This document shows, piece by piece, positions 41,828-49,728 of a DNA stretch of 64,000 nt. Numbering within the stretch: the first letter of the stretch is position 1; each line of letters opens with the position of its first letter. Source of the DNA: MA-ANB-1 sp965216445 (GTDB lineage Bacteria; Actinomycetota; Acidimicrobiia; Spongiisociales; ZC4RG35); contig OZ244166.1 of NCBI GenBank assembly GCA_965216445.1, positions 434,001-498,000 of the forward strand, written 5' to 3'. The notes below the pieces were generated by a model, which saw only the letters and a list, made by a program, of their open reading frames with translations, did no database searches and had not been told where the DNA came from. Both the position numbers and the translations under genes were made by a program.

Positions 41828-41830
41828 GGA

Positions 41831-43666
41831 CTAGGCGTCCTCGTCCTCTTCGTCGATGATTTCGGCCTCGACGATTTCTTCGTCGCTGCCATCCTCGCCT
41901 TCGGCTTCCGCCTGTGCTGCCTGTTCCTGGGCTGCCTGCTGGTAGAGACGTGTCGCCATTGCTTGGCTCGATTCGATCAGCGCCTCCATCGACTTGCGAA
42001 TGAGTTCAGTGTCAGCTGACTCGTCTTCGATGTTGGCCTTGAGCTCTGCCAAGCCCGATTCGACTGCGGACTTCTCGTCTTCAGTCATCTGGTCACCGGA
42101 TTCGCTCAGGAGTGTCTCGGTCTGGTGTACCAGTTGATCGGCCTGGTTGCGGGTCTCCACCGCCTCGCGCCTCTTGGCGTCCTCCTCTGCATACTTCTCG
42201 GCGTCCTTGATCATTTCGTCGATCTGGTCGTCGGCAAGAGCAGACCCGCCAGTGATGGTCATGGCCTGTTCTTTGGACGTGGCGAGGTCCTTGGCATTGA
42301 CGTGGACGATCCCGTTGGCGTCGATGTCAAACGTCACTTCGATCTGCGGAACGCCCATCGGCGCTGGTGGGAGCCCGGTCAAACGGAATTTCCCAAGGCT
42401 CTTGTTGTCTGCCGACATGGTTCGTTCACCCTGTAGTACGTGAATCTCCACTTCGGGCTGGTTGTTCTCGGCGGTGGTGAAGATCTCGGATCGCTTCGTC
42501 GGAATTGTCGTATTCCGCTCGATCATCTTCGTCATGACCCCACCTTTGGTCTCGATACCGAGGGTCAGTGGTGTGACGTCGAGCAGGAGAATGTCTTTTA
42601 CGTCACCCTTGAGCACTCCGGCTTGAATAGCCGCTCCCGCAGCTACCACTTCGTCGGGGTTGACGCCTTTGTGCGGGTCTTTCCCGGTCAGGTCCTTGAT
42701 CAGCTTCTGGACGGCTGGCATCCGGGTCGAGCCACCCACCATCACGACGTGTTCGATTTCGTCAACGGAAATCCCTGCGTCTTTGATTGCTTGCTCGAAC
42801 GGAGCCTTCGTCCGCTTCAACAGGTCTGCCGACAGCTTCTCGAATTCCGACCGTGTGACCTTCTGCTGCATGTGGATTGGTCCGGAGTCGGTAGCGGTGA
42901 TGAAGGGCAGGTTGACCTCCGTTTCCGCGACGGTAGACAGTTCGATCTTCGCCTTCTCGGCTGCCTCTTTGAGACGTTGCATCGCCATACGGTCAGTGCT
43001 GAGGTCGACGCCGTGGTCGTTCTTGAATGTGGTCACCAGGTGGTCCATGAGGACTTCGTCCCAGTCGTCACCACCCAACTTGGTGTCGCCAGAAGTCGCT
43101 TTCACTTCGAATACACCGTCGCCGATCTCGAGGACGGAGACATCGAAGGTGCCACCCCCCAAGTCGAATACGAGGATGGTCTGGTCGGTCTCCTTGTCCA
43201 GGCCGTACGCAAGAGACGCTGCTGTCGGCTCGTTGATGATGCGGAGGACGTTGAGACCGGCGATCTGCCCTGCCTCTTTGGTGGCCTGACGTTGCGAGTC
43301 ATTGAAGTAGGCCGGAACCGTGATGACGGCGTCGCTCACGGTGTCCCCAAGGAATGACTCAGCGTCGCGCTTGAGCTTCATCAAGATGCGCGCTGAGATC
43401 TCTTGGGCGGTGTAGGTCTTGTCGTCGACGTCAATCTTCCAATCCGTGCCCATGTGGCGTTTAACTGAACGGACAGTGTGATCGGGGTTGGTGATTGCTT
43501 GGCGTTTCGCCGCCTCGCCGACCAGCACTTCGTCTCCCTTGAACGAGACAACGGAGGGGGTGGTCCGGCCACCTTCAGCGTTGGCGATAACTGTTGGTTC
43601 ACCACCGTCGAGGACGGAAATGACACTGTTGGTGGTACCGAGGTCGATACCTACTGCTTTTGGCAT
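41831..43666 (-). CDS. dnaK: Chaperone DnaK (Hsp70)
   Basis: The ATG at 43666 is chosen as start: AAAGGAAG lies about nine bases upstream, and the product begins MPKAVGIDLGTTNSVISVL as in all DnaK. The in-frame TTG at 43708 would be at the -10 box and is rejected. The protein has 611 residues. The ATPase domain has phosphate loop 1 (IDLGTTNS), the loop VFDLGGGTFDVS, and the segment VGGSTRMPAVQ. The substrate-binding domain follows, and the tail ends in an acidic EIIDEEDEDA with the usual EEVD-like chemistry. The operon is under HspR control through the HAIR at 43717-43737. Confidence 0.97.
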   Translation of the reverse strand: MPKAVGIDLGTTNSVISVLDGGEPTVIANAEGGRTTPSVVSFKGDEVLVGEAAKRQAITNPDHTVRSVKRHMGTDWKIDVDDKTYTAQEISARILMKLKRDAESFLGDTVSDAVITVPAYFNDSQRQATKEAGQIAGLNVLRIINEPTAASLAYGLDKETDQTILVFDLGGGTFDVSVLEIGDGVFEVKATSGDTKLGGDDWDEVLMDHLVTTFKNDHGVDLSTDRMAMQRLKEAAEKAKIELSTVAETEVNLPFITATDSGPIHMQQKVTRSEFEKLSADLLKRTKAPFEQAIKDAGISVDEIEHVVMVGGSTRMPAVQKLIKDLTGKDPHKGVNPDEVVAAGAAIQAGVLKGDVKDILLLDVTPLTLGIETKGGVMTKMIERNTTIPTKRSEIFTTAENNQPEVEIHVLQGERTMSADNKSLGKFRLTGLPPAPMGVPQIEVTFDIDANGIVHVNAKDLATSKEQAMTITGGSALADDQIDEMIKDAEKYAEEDAKRREAVETRNQADQLVHQTETLLSESGDQMTEDEKSAVESGLAELKANIEDESADTELIRKSMEALIESSQAMATRLYQQAAQEQAAQAEAEGEDGSDEEIVEAEIIDEEDEDA

Positions 43667-43707
43667 GGTTTCGCTTCCTTTTTCGAATGAATTCTGAGTC
43701 TGGCGCA

Positions 43708-43737
43708 ATGGTACAACTTGAGTCTACTTATATCAAG
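43708..43737 (-). promoter_or_regulatory. dnaK promoter with HspR (HAIR) operator
   Basis: On the minus strand TTGATA (43736-43731) and TACCAT (43713-43708) are separated by 17 bases. The HAIR reads CTTGATA-N7-ACTCAAG on that strand (43737-43717); the right arm is a 7/7 match and the left arm a 5/7 match to the known CTTGAGT-N7-ACTCAAG. As in clpB, the operator overlaps the -35 and spacer. Transcription should start near 43701. Confidence 0.85.
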
Positions 43738-43841
43738 TTTGGGCAGGACCGCCAGGAATCGGATCTAGAGGGCTTAGTCCTCTCGGCCATGGCCAAAAAG
43801 CCAGCCAGACGCGGGTTTTGAGGTGTCGAGCCCGTGGTGGC

Positions 43842-44273
43842 TCAGTCAGCCAGTGACTGCATGTAGGCGACGAGGTCGTTGATTTCGGCTTCGGTGAGTT
43901 GGTCCGAATAGTCGGTGGGCATCACTTGCGGAAACCCGGCAACGACCTGGGCCGCCGGATCGATGATCGAGTTGAACAGATATGCGGTGTCAGCGATGAC
44001 ACTTTCTCCGGATTCCAAAGGCCGGCTCGATCCAGCCATGCCCTTCCAGGTAGGTCCAGTGCTCGTCGTCCCGTCGACCGTATGACAGGCCAGGCAGCCG
44101 GTGTTGGTGGCTAGCGCCATACCCCGCGCCGCCGCTTCGGTGTCCACGACCAGCGTTGTCGTCGTTGCGGTCGATCCCCCGAGATCGAGATCTTCGCCGC
44201 TGAACAGCCAGAAACCGGCACCAAGGAGCAATACGATCGCAAGCGCCAGTCCCGCCTCGCCAAAGCTTTTCAA
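43842..44273 (-). CDS. Membrane-anchored c-type cytochrome
   Basis: The protein has 143 residues. One N-terminal membrane segment (about 8-24), then a short Thr-rich tether (about 36-44), then a class I cytochrome c fold. The haem-binding motif is CLACH at 60-64 and the likely axial Met is M118 in FPQVMPTDYSDQL, with the C-terminal helix AEINDLVAYMQSL. It resembles the cytochrome c tail of a cytochrome c oxidase subunit II, but no oxidase genes are adjacent, so its electron partner is unknown. It is divergent from the amidase gene. Confidence 0.85.
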   Translation of the reverse strand: MKSFGEAGLALAIVLLLGAGFWLFSGEDLDLGGSTATTTTLVVDTEAAARGMALATNTGCLACHTVDGTTSTGPTWKGMAGSSRPLESGESVIADTAYLFNSIIDPAAQVVAGFPQVMPTDYSDQLTEAEINDLVAYMQSLAD

Positions 44274-44343
44274 TTGGACCCCTTGCCAAGAACTCTCATG
44301 AGGAAAGAACGGTAAACAAATGCCGGGCCAAACCTAAGCTTTC

Positions 44344-45402
44344 TTGGTGGTGAACAATTCTCCGACGCCGGACCGTACATATCTTTCTCGTCGACGCTTC
44401 TTGTTGGGAGGCACAGCTGCCGTTGCCGCCGGGACGATTTTGGTTCGTCCACGTCGAGCTGATGCTTTGACCATCAACCCGAGGTCATCATGGGCAATCG
44501 ATCGTCCGCCCAAGGGTCCTTTGCCAGGCGAGGATGTTCGTTTTCTCCTGGTTCATCACTCCGCCTCGCGGAATGGGCACACAACAGCCGAGGCGCCCGG
44601 AATCCTGCGTGCATTCTATGACTTTCACACCGGCCCCGAGAAGGGTTGGAACGACATTGCGTACAACTTCCTCATCGACGCCGAGGGCGGTATCTGGGAA
44701 GGACGCGAAGGAAGCATCGCAGGTTCGGTCGCCGGTGATGCCACGGGCGGGAATCAAGGATTCAGCCAGCTGGTATGCGTAATCGGCGACTACAACCTGA
44801 TCAGCCCACCTGAGGCGGCGTTGAGCTCGTTGACTCAATTGCTGGCGTGGCTGGCTGACAAACATGGTGTTGCGACCAGCCCTGGCTCGACCGTCACCTT
44901 CACGTCACAAGGGTCGAACAAGTGGCCAGCGGGTACGTCGGTGACCACACCGACAATCAACGGGCACCGAGCTATGAGCGCCACCACCTGCCCGGGTGAC
45001 AATCTGTATGAAATTGTGGCCGGATCACTTACTGCCGACGTAGATGCAACAAGAAATGGCGCCCCTCCACCAACCAATCCCACTACGGTCCCCCCGGACC
45101 CCACCACCTCCTTTGTGGACGCCACAACCGTCCCAGAGGAGACAGCCACCTCTGCTGTACCGACGACGGCACCGGCGGACCCGGTTCCAACAGCCAGTAC
45201 CCCCAGTACCCCCGCTGGCGCGGTTGTTGCCAGCGTGGTCTCCTCGAGCTCAACATTTCCCGAGGTGGAGATCCTCCCCGCGACTGCAGAAGCCGCAGCC
45301 GAAGAACCTCAGGGGCGCAATCCGCTGGTCTGGGGAGCCGCTGGCCTCGCGGCAGCTGCGACGGCCGGGCTCGCATGGCGATACAAACGGATGGTGAAGT
45401 GA
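44344..45402 (+). CDS. Tat-exported N-acetylmuramoyl-L-alanine amidase (PGRP/Amidase_2)
   Basis: The protein has 352 residues. A twin-arginine signal, SRRRFLLGG at about 15-23, is followed by a hydrophobic stretch. The amidase domain (about 55-235) has the metal-binding and catalytic residues in FLLVHHSASRNGH, GWNDIAYNFLIDAEGGIWEGR, and NGHRAMSATTCPGDNLY, i.e. H, H and C ligands. A long Thr/Pro/Ser-rich region (about 240-325) and a C-terminal membrane anchor (PLVWGAAGLAAAATAGLAW, basic tail) complete it. This would be a surface-attached peptidoglycan amidase. The start is uncertain: TTG at 44344 or GTG at 44347/44350. Confidence 0.85.
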   Translation: MVVNNSPTPDRTYLSRRRFLLGGTAAVAAGTILVRPRRADALTINPRSSWAIDRPPKGPLPGEDVRFLLVHHSASRNGHTTAEAPGILRAFYDFHTGPEKGWNDIAYNFLIDAEGGIWEGREGSIAGSVAGDATGGNQGFSQLVCVIGDYNLISPPEAALSSLTQLLAWLADKHGVATSPGSTVTFTSQGSNKWPAGTSVTTPTINGHRAMSATTCPGDNLYEIVAGSLTADVDATRNGAPPPTNPTTVPPDPTTSFVDATTVPEETATSAVPTTAPADPVPTASTPSTPAGAVVASVVSSSSTFPEVEILPATAEAAAEEPQGRNPLVWGAAGLAAAATAGLAWRYKRMVK

Positions 45403-45481
45403 CCACACTGTCCAACTTGTGACAATTTGGGATAGATCATCGGCGAAGCGACATTCTCAAGTTTGATGTAAGGAGGAGCTC

Positions 45482-45991
45482 GTGGATCAAATTGACGTTG
45501 CCGTCCTGATTCTGAGGATTTGGGTCGGTTTGGTCATGGTTCTCCATGGTGTCAACCACGCCAGGAGTCTGGAGGGCACTGCAAGCTGGTTCGCGTCTAA
45601 GGGATTCAAATCCGCCGAGCTCAATGCGCGGCTCTCGGCCTTTGCTGAGATAGCGATGGGACTCGCAATTGCTGTCGGGTTCTTGACGTCTTTTGCTGTC
45701 CTTGGCCTGGTGGCGACGATGTTCGTTGCGTTCTGGTCGATCCACAGGTTTGCCGGATTCTTCAACTTCCACCGACCTGACGAAGGCTTCGAGTATGTGG
45801 CCACGTTGGCTTTGATCGGGACTGCAATTGCAATTGCCGGACCGCACGAGGCTTCTCTCGACCATCTCATTGGGATAGATGACGCGCTGGATGGCTGGGT
45901 GGGTGCCCTGTTGGCAGCCGGGGGACTGGTAGTGGGTTTTGGACAAATCGCAGCCTTCTGGCGCCAGCCGGTAAAGGAGAACAATCAATGA
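45482..45991 (+). CDS. DoxX-family membrane protein
   Basis: The protein has 169 residues from a GTG preceded by AAGGAGGAG at the ideal distance. Four membrane segments (about 7-26, 52-75, 78-98 and 125-150) with the DoxX signature near the start: ILRIWVGLVMVLHGVNHARS and TASWFASKGFKS. DoxX proteins are linked to thiosulfate oxidation or thiol/redox homeostasis in a few studied cases; function here is not readable. Its stop overlaps the following gene by ATGA, so the two are probably functionally linked. Confidence 0.82.
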   Translation: MDQIDVAVLILRIWVGLVMVLHGVNHARSLEGTASWFASKGFKSAELNARLSAFAEIAMGLAIAVGFLTSFAVLGLVATMFVAFWSIHRFAGFFNFHRPDEGFEYVATLALIGTAIAIAGPHEASLDHLIGIDDALDGWVGALLAAGGLVVGFGQIAAFWRQPVKENNQ

Positions 45992-46722
45992 ACGAGCGGA
46001 AACTATGGGACCCTGTCAGCGACACGTTCGCCCAATCGAGGGACCACCTGCACCAGTTGGCCTTCTTTGCCATCAGTCCGGCCCGGTATGCGGCGGCGGG
46101 TCGAATGGGTTTGGAGCCAACACCCGGAGGGTTCGGCACACCCGAGTTCGAGGGTCGAGTTGCACGCGTCGAAGGATCCCAGCTCGTTCATACGGTCGGG
46201 GAAGACATCGCGACACAACAAATCTCAACTATCCGCGAAGGTGCGACTTTCTTCGGTGTTCAATACGAACCGGAGTGGTTCGCAGACTTTCACGATCCCC
46301 TTCAGCCAATGGATCCTGACGTCCCGCTCGTAGTGAATCCCGCTGACACTCTTGCTATCGGCGAATGGCTGGCTTTCGGCTTCGAAGTTCTCAACCGGCT
46401 TCGCGAGACCGGAAACGAAGAAGACGATGTCTCTGAGGCGCAGATTTGGCCTGAACACTTCGATGGGGCGACCGAATTGGGGAACCCCGACGAGGGCCAG
46501 CGGGCAAGCTACGGCGTGTCGCCAGGTGACGGTGCGCATCCGGAGCCATACATATATGTGGCTGCCTGGGGCGAGATCGACCGCGCAGATTCGTACTGGA
46601 ATGACGAAGCGTTCAACGGAGCGAGCCTCAGCTACAGCGAGCTAGCTGGGAGCGCCGACCCGAGGCAGGCCGCACTCGACTTCTTCGTCACTGGTTACCG
46701 AATCCTCCACCGATCTGCTTGA
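45988..46722 (+). CDS. Conserved-looking protein of unknown function, coupled to DoxX gene
   Basis: The protein has 244 residues with no signal peptide or membrane segment, so it should be cytoplasmic. I do not recognise a domain. The sequence is acidic, rich in Trp, Tyr and Glu, with segments QLAFFAISPARYAAAGRMGL, TQQISTIREGATFFGVQYEP, PLVVNPADTLAIGEWLAFGF and LDFFVTGYRILHRSA. No catalytic motif stands out. The start overlaps the DoxX stop (ATGA), so it is co-translated. It is convergent with the phosphatase gene at 46724, whose stop is one base away. Confidence 0.7.
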   Translation: MNERKLWDPVSDTFAQSRDHLHQLAFFAISPARYAAAGRMGLEPTPGGFGTPEFEGRVARVEGSQLVHTVGEDIATQQISTIREGATFFGVQYEPEWFADFHDPLQPMDPDVPLVVNPADTLAIGEWLAFGFEVLNRLRETGNEEDDVSEAQIWPEHFDGATELGNPDEGQRASYGVSPGDGAHPEPYIYVAAWGEIDRADSYWNDEAFNGASLSYSELAGSADPRQAALDFFVTGYRILHRSA

Positions 46723-46723
46723 A

Positions 46724-47182
46724 CTAGGCATCCTGTAGCGATTCCACGAGGCCGGCCGCTGCTCCGAGGACAATCCTGATCGTTTCGTCATAGCCGTCGG
46801 TGGGTCCACCCCATGGGTCGGGCACCTCCGTCTCTGAAGTCGTCGGGTCGAAGGTCCGGAAGAGCCTGATTTTTGCCTGTGCCTCCTTTGTCGGGGCCAG
46901 GTCGACAAGATCCTTCAGGTTCGCTGCGTCCATGGCCAGGATCATGTCGAAACGATCGAAGTCGGTCGCATTGACTTTGCGAGCCCGGCCGACCACGTTT
47001 AGCCCCACCCGCGCCCCGGCGGCCACAGACTCGGGATGAGGAGGCTGTCCGATGTGCCAGGATCCGGTGCCAGCCGATTCCACCTCGACGTCGAGACCGG
47101 CAGCAGCCGCCTTGTCCCGGATCGCCGCCTCCGCAGCCGGTGAACGGCAGATATTTCCCAGGCAGACTGTGAGGATTCTCAT
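46724..47182 (-). CDS. Low-molecular-weight protein tyrosine phosphatase
   Basis: The protein has 152 residues, standard. The active-site loop CX5R is C7-LGNIC-R13 at the extreme N terminus (VCLGNICRSPAAE). The general-acid Asp is in EVPDPWGGPTDGYDE (about 122-136). Members dephosphorylate tyrosine in proteins such as capsule kinases or act in arsenate-reductase-like roles; the PDPW loop supports phosphatase activity. The neighbouring methyltransferase gene ends five bases upstream on the same strand. Confidence 0.92.
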   Translation of the reverse strand: MRILTVCLGNICRSPAAEAAIRDKAAAAGLDVEVESAGTGSWHIGQPPHPESVAAGARVGLNVVGRARKVNATDFDRFDMILAMDAANLKDLVDLAPTKEAQAKIRLFRTFDPTTSETEVPDPWGGPTDGYDETIRIVLGAAAGLVESLQDA

Positions 47183-47187
47183 GAGGT

Positions 47188-48108
47188 TTAGAGCTGGGCG
47201 TTGGAGATGCGCTCCCGAGCAAGTGTCAGGTAGCTGTTATCTGTGTCAAAGCCGACATAACGTCGGCCCGTCTCGATGGCTGCAATGGCCGAGGTTCCTG
47301 AACCCACAAACGGATCGAGTATCAGATCAGACCGATACGTGTATAGCTCGATCAACCGCTGTGGCAGGGCTACCGGGAAGGGTGCCGGATGTCCTACCTT
47401 GCTCGCACGTTCGGAAGGGATCTCCCACACATCGAGTGTGGCATCGAGGAATTCGTCGCTCTCGATGGTCGCTTGCGACGGCAGGCCGGCTTCCTCCCGA
47501 TCGGCTCTCTTGATGGCACGGTCGAAACGCCCTTTCGATGCGACAACAACACGTTCGGTGACATCCCGCAGAACGGGGTTGGATGGCGAACGGAAGGAAC
47601 CCCATGCGCAAGAACCTCCAGCGCCTCTGGCTTTCTGCCAGATGATCTCACCACGAAGCAGCATCCCCAGCTCGTCCTGCAAGATACGGATGACGTCCGC
47701 GGACAGCGACCGGTATGGCTTTCGTCCCAGATTGGCGACGTTGATCGCCATCCGCCCGCCTGATTCCAGTTTGTCCAGACAGATTCGGAGCACTTCGGTC
47801 AGCATGGAAAGGTACTCCACGTAGCTGGAGGGGACGTGCCCGGCGGCGAGATCGGTTTCGTATTCCTTGCCCGTGAAATACGGGGGTGAGGTCACGACCA
47901 GAGCCACCGAGTTGTCCGCCACCTGATCCTGTGTCATCTCTCGGGCGTCGCCGTGGAAAAGCGTGTCTATCGCTGCCGGTGGAGCCACTGTCGAATCCGC
48001 GGAGATTTCGGGAGCGTTGAAGCGCTCATAGAACGGTGTCGCATCGTGTGCTTCCCGCCGCCCCGAGCCGAAGTCAGATGTGGCAGTTGCCAACCTACGC
48101 CTGGTCAT
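47188..48108 (-). CDS. Solitary beta-class DNA methyltransferase
   Basis: The protein has 306 residues. The catalytic motif IV TSPPY is at 73-77 and the AdoMet-binding motif I DPFVGSGT is at 265-272. The order IV then I defines the beta class. The TSPPY form is most often found in N4-cytosine enzymes but occurs in N6-adenine enzymes too. The target recognition region lies between. No restriction endonuclease, specificity subunit or vsr gene is nearby, so it is probably an orphan methyltransferase with a regulatory or housekeeping role. The recognition sequence cannot be read from this. Confidence 0.87.
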   Translation of the reverse strand: MTRRRLATATSDFGSGRREAHDATPFYERFNAPEISADSTVAPPAAIDTLFHGDAREMTQDQVADNSVALVVTSPPYFTGKEYETDLAAGHVPSSYVEYLSMLTEVLRICLDKLESGGRMAINVANLGRKPYRSLSADVIRILQDELGMLLRGEIIWQKARGAGGSCAWGSFRSPSNPVLRDVTERVVVASKGRFDRAIKRADREEAGLPSQATIESDEFLDATLDVWEIPSERASKVGHPAPFPVALPQRLIELYTYRSDLILDPFVGSGTSAIAAIETGRRYVGFDTDNSYLTLARERISNAQL

Positions 48109-48225
48109 CCAGTGAAGTTACCGGTGCCGCGCGGCCCAACCGCGGATATGACGGATGATCCGACCAAACCACCCAATTGCCAACGGGAGGTCTCCGGTGT
48201 CTCAATCGATCGCTAGAAGGACTAT

Positions 48226-48241
48226 GCTTGCTTTAGCAAGC
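48226..48241. promoter_or_regulatory. Inverted repeat before the GNAT gene
   Basis: GCTTGC (48226-48231) pairs with GCAAGC (48236-48241) around TTTA. It sits 22 bases before the GNAT start, in the 155-base gap between divergent genes, where it could be an operator or a 5' hairpin. No known consensus is matched. Confidence 0.35.
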
Positions 48242-48263
48242 GGATTCTTAGCGCGAGATAAGC

Positions 48264-48836
48264 ATGGATATCAGCCCATCACGCCCAACCCTGAAGGTGC
48301 AACTCAAGGACGATCTAATTGCCGACCTGAGGCCGGTCTTGCCCGACGACGCCCATCTGTTGGAAGAGGGTCTTCACGAACTCTCGGAAGCCAGTCGTTT
48401 CGCCCGTTTCGGTATTGGCCTGGATCACTTGAGCAAACACGAGCTGGCGTATCTGACCGATCTGGATTTGGTCAATCATGTCGCCTTCGGAGCGATGATC
48501 GGCGACGAAGGTGCCGGCATCGCACGCTACGTCATGCTCCCCGACCGGCGATGCGCCGAAGTCGCTGTGACTGTTGTAGACCGGTTTCAACGCAAGGGAC
48601 TCGGGAGGCAGCTATTCAATGCTCTGGTTGCAGTTGCACGACACGACCAGATTCCAGCTTTCTGCTTCGAGGTCGAGCCAACCAATGAACCGGTGAAGCG
48701 ATTGCTGCGGGTGGTCGCCGGCGCGGCCGCCGATTTGGACCTGCTTCACCGAGAAGTGGCGATTTCGGACATTCCGGCGAGCCCCCTGGAGGCTGATGCC
48801 GTTGCGCTGCTGCAGGAGTACCGCAGCATTCGTTAG
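48264..48836 (+). CDS. GNAT-family N-acetyltransferase
   Basis: The protein has 190 residues. The acetyl-CoA-binding motif A is VVDRFQRKGLGRQLFNALVA (about 111-130), preceded by beta-strand CAEVAVT. The N-terminal segment LRPVLPDDAHLLEEGLHELSEASRFARFG resembles the acyl-CoA-synthetase-associated or Pat-like acetyltransferases that modify proteins. No regulatory cAMP domain is present. The substrate is unknown. The gene is divergent from the methyltransferase and convergent with msrB. Confidence 0.85.
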   Translation: MDISPSRPTLKVQLKDDLIADLRPVLPDDAHLLEEGLHELSEASRFARFGIGLDHLSKHELAYLTDLDLVNHVAFGAMIGDEGAGIARYVMLPDRRCAEVAVTVVDRFQRKGLGRQLFNALVAVARHDQIPAFCFEVEPTNEPVKRLLRVVAGAAADLDLLHREVAISDIPASPLEADAVALLQEYRSIR

Positions 48837-48848
48837 ACGAGGGCGCCT

Positions 48849-49241
48849 CTACTCCTCTTCCAACTCGAGGGCAGCACTGTTGATGCAATAGCGGAGCCCG
48901 GTCGGCTGCGGTCCGTCATCAAACAGATGGCCAAGGTGGCCGTCACAGGTCGCACATCGGACCTCGGTCCTGATCATCCCAAACGATGAATCCCGGACCT
49001 CGGTTATCTTCTCGGGGTCGAGCGCCTCGTAGAAACTGGGCCACCCCGAGCCAGATGCGTACTTCGTCTTACTGGAAAAAAGCTCCGTGCCGCACCCGGC
49101 GCATTTGTAGCTCCCAGGCGTCTTGGTCTTGTAGTACTTGCCCGTAAAGGGCGTCTCAGTTCCCGATTCGCGAAGAACGCGATACTGCTCGGGGTTGAGT
49201 TTCGTTCTCCACTCGGTTTCGGTTGTCGGCATATCGGTCAT
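48849..49241 (-). CDS. msrB: Peptide-methionine (R)-S-oxide reductase
   Basis: Repairs oxidised methionine in proteins. The protein has 130 residues. Zinc-binding pairs C47/C50 (CAGC) and C96/C99 (CATC); catalytic Cys119 in RYCINSAALE. The segment SGSGWPSFYEAL is characteristic. No resolving Cys is obvious at the usual position, so resolution may use another thiol. It is stand-alone rather than fused to MsrA. It sits 13 bases upstream-side of the Nudix gene on the same strand and may be co-transcribed with it. Confidence 0.93.
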   Translation of the reverse strand: MTDMPTTETEWRTKLNPEQYRVLRESGTETPFTGKYYKTKTPGSYKCAGCGTELFSSKTKYASGSGWPSFYEALDPEKITEVRDSSFGMIRTEVRCATCDGHLGHLFDDGPQPTGLRYCINSAALELEEE

Positions 49242-49254
49242 GCTTCAACCCTCC

Positions 49255-49716
49255 TCACTCTCTCGTACGGCTCCGATTGTGGAGCATTTCCTCTAAACGG
49301 TCGATAAAGACACCCTGTGCTGCGTTGAGCTTGAGCCGGGCCGCTTCGGGGCGAAACCATTCAACTCGGTCGATCTCAGGATGGGTCTGGTCTCCCATGG
49401 TGAAGTGACCGGGATTCAGGCTTGCTGGGTCGAGGTCGGCTTCCAATGCCCAGGCGACCACCACCTTCCTGGATCTCAACCGGGTCTCGCCCAGTGGTAG
49501 CCAAACACCCTGAGGAACGTCCCAGCCGGTCTCTTCCTCGAATTCGCGGCGTGCTGCCTCTTCGTCGCTCTCGTCGGCCTTGACCAAACCCTTGACCAAA
49601 GACCACCAACCGGCATCGCGCCGTGCGAAGTACGGACCACCGGGATGGGCGATCATGACCTCAAAACCGTTTTGGTTACGGTACGGGAGAATCCCGGCCG
49701 AACGCAGACCTCTCAT
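49255..49716 (-). CDS. Nudix hydrolase
   Basis: The reading frame is open back to 50388, but the upstream part is antisense to the CHAD gene and unlike any protein. The ATG at 49716 gives 153 residues beginning MRGLRSAGILPYR. The Nudix box fits GX5EX7REUXEEXGU fully: GLVKADE, then seven residues, then REFEEETGW (about residues 42-64). The substrate is a nucleoside-diphosphate derivative of unknown type; ADP-ribose, NADH or diadenosine polyphosphate hydrolases are options. Its start is only 12 bases from that of the divergent CHAD gene. Confidence 0.85.
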   Translation of the reverse strand: MRGLRSAGILPYRNQNGFEVMIAHPGGPYFARRDAGWWSLVKGLVKADESDEEAARREFEEETGWDVPQGVWLPLGETRLRSRKVVVAWALEADLDPASLNPGHFTMGDQTHPEIDRVEWFRPEAARLKLNAAQGVFIDRLEEMLHNRSRTRE

Positions 49717-49728
49717 TACCCTTGCCGT

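Noticed and set aside
42440..43357. Plus-strand frame of 305 codons opposite dnaK
   Set aside because: It is a shadow of dnaK caused by high GC at third positions; no ribosome site, domain or signal is seen.
43741..43841. GGCCATGG-type palindrome and TTTTT downstream of cytochrome c
   Set aside because: Stems are short and ambiguous; a terminator is plausible but not supported well enough to list.
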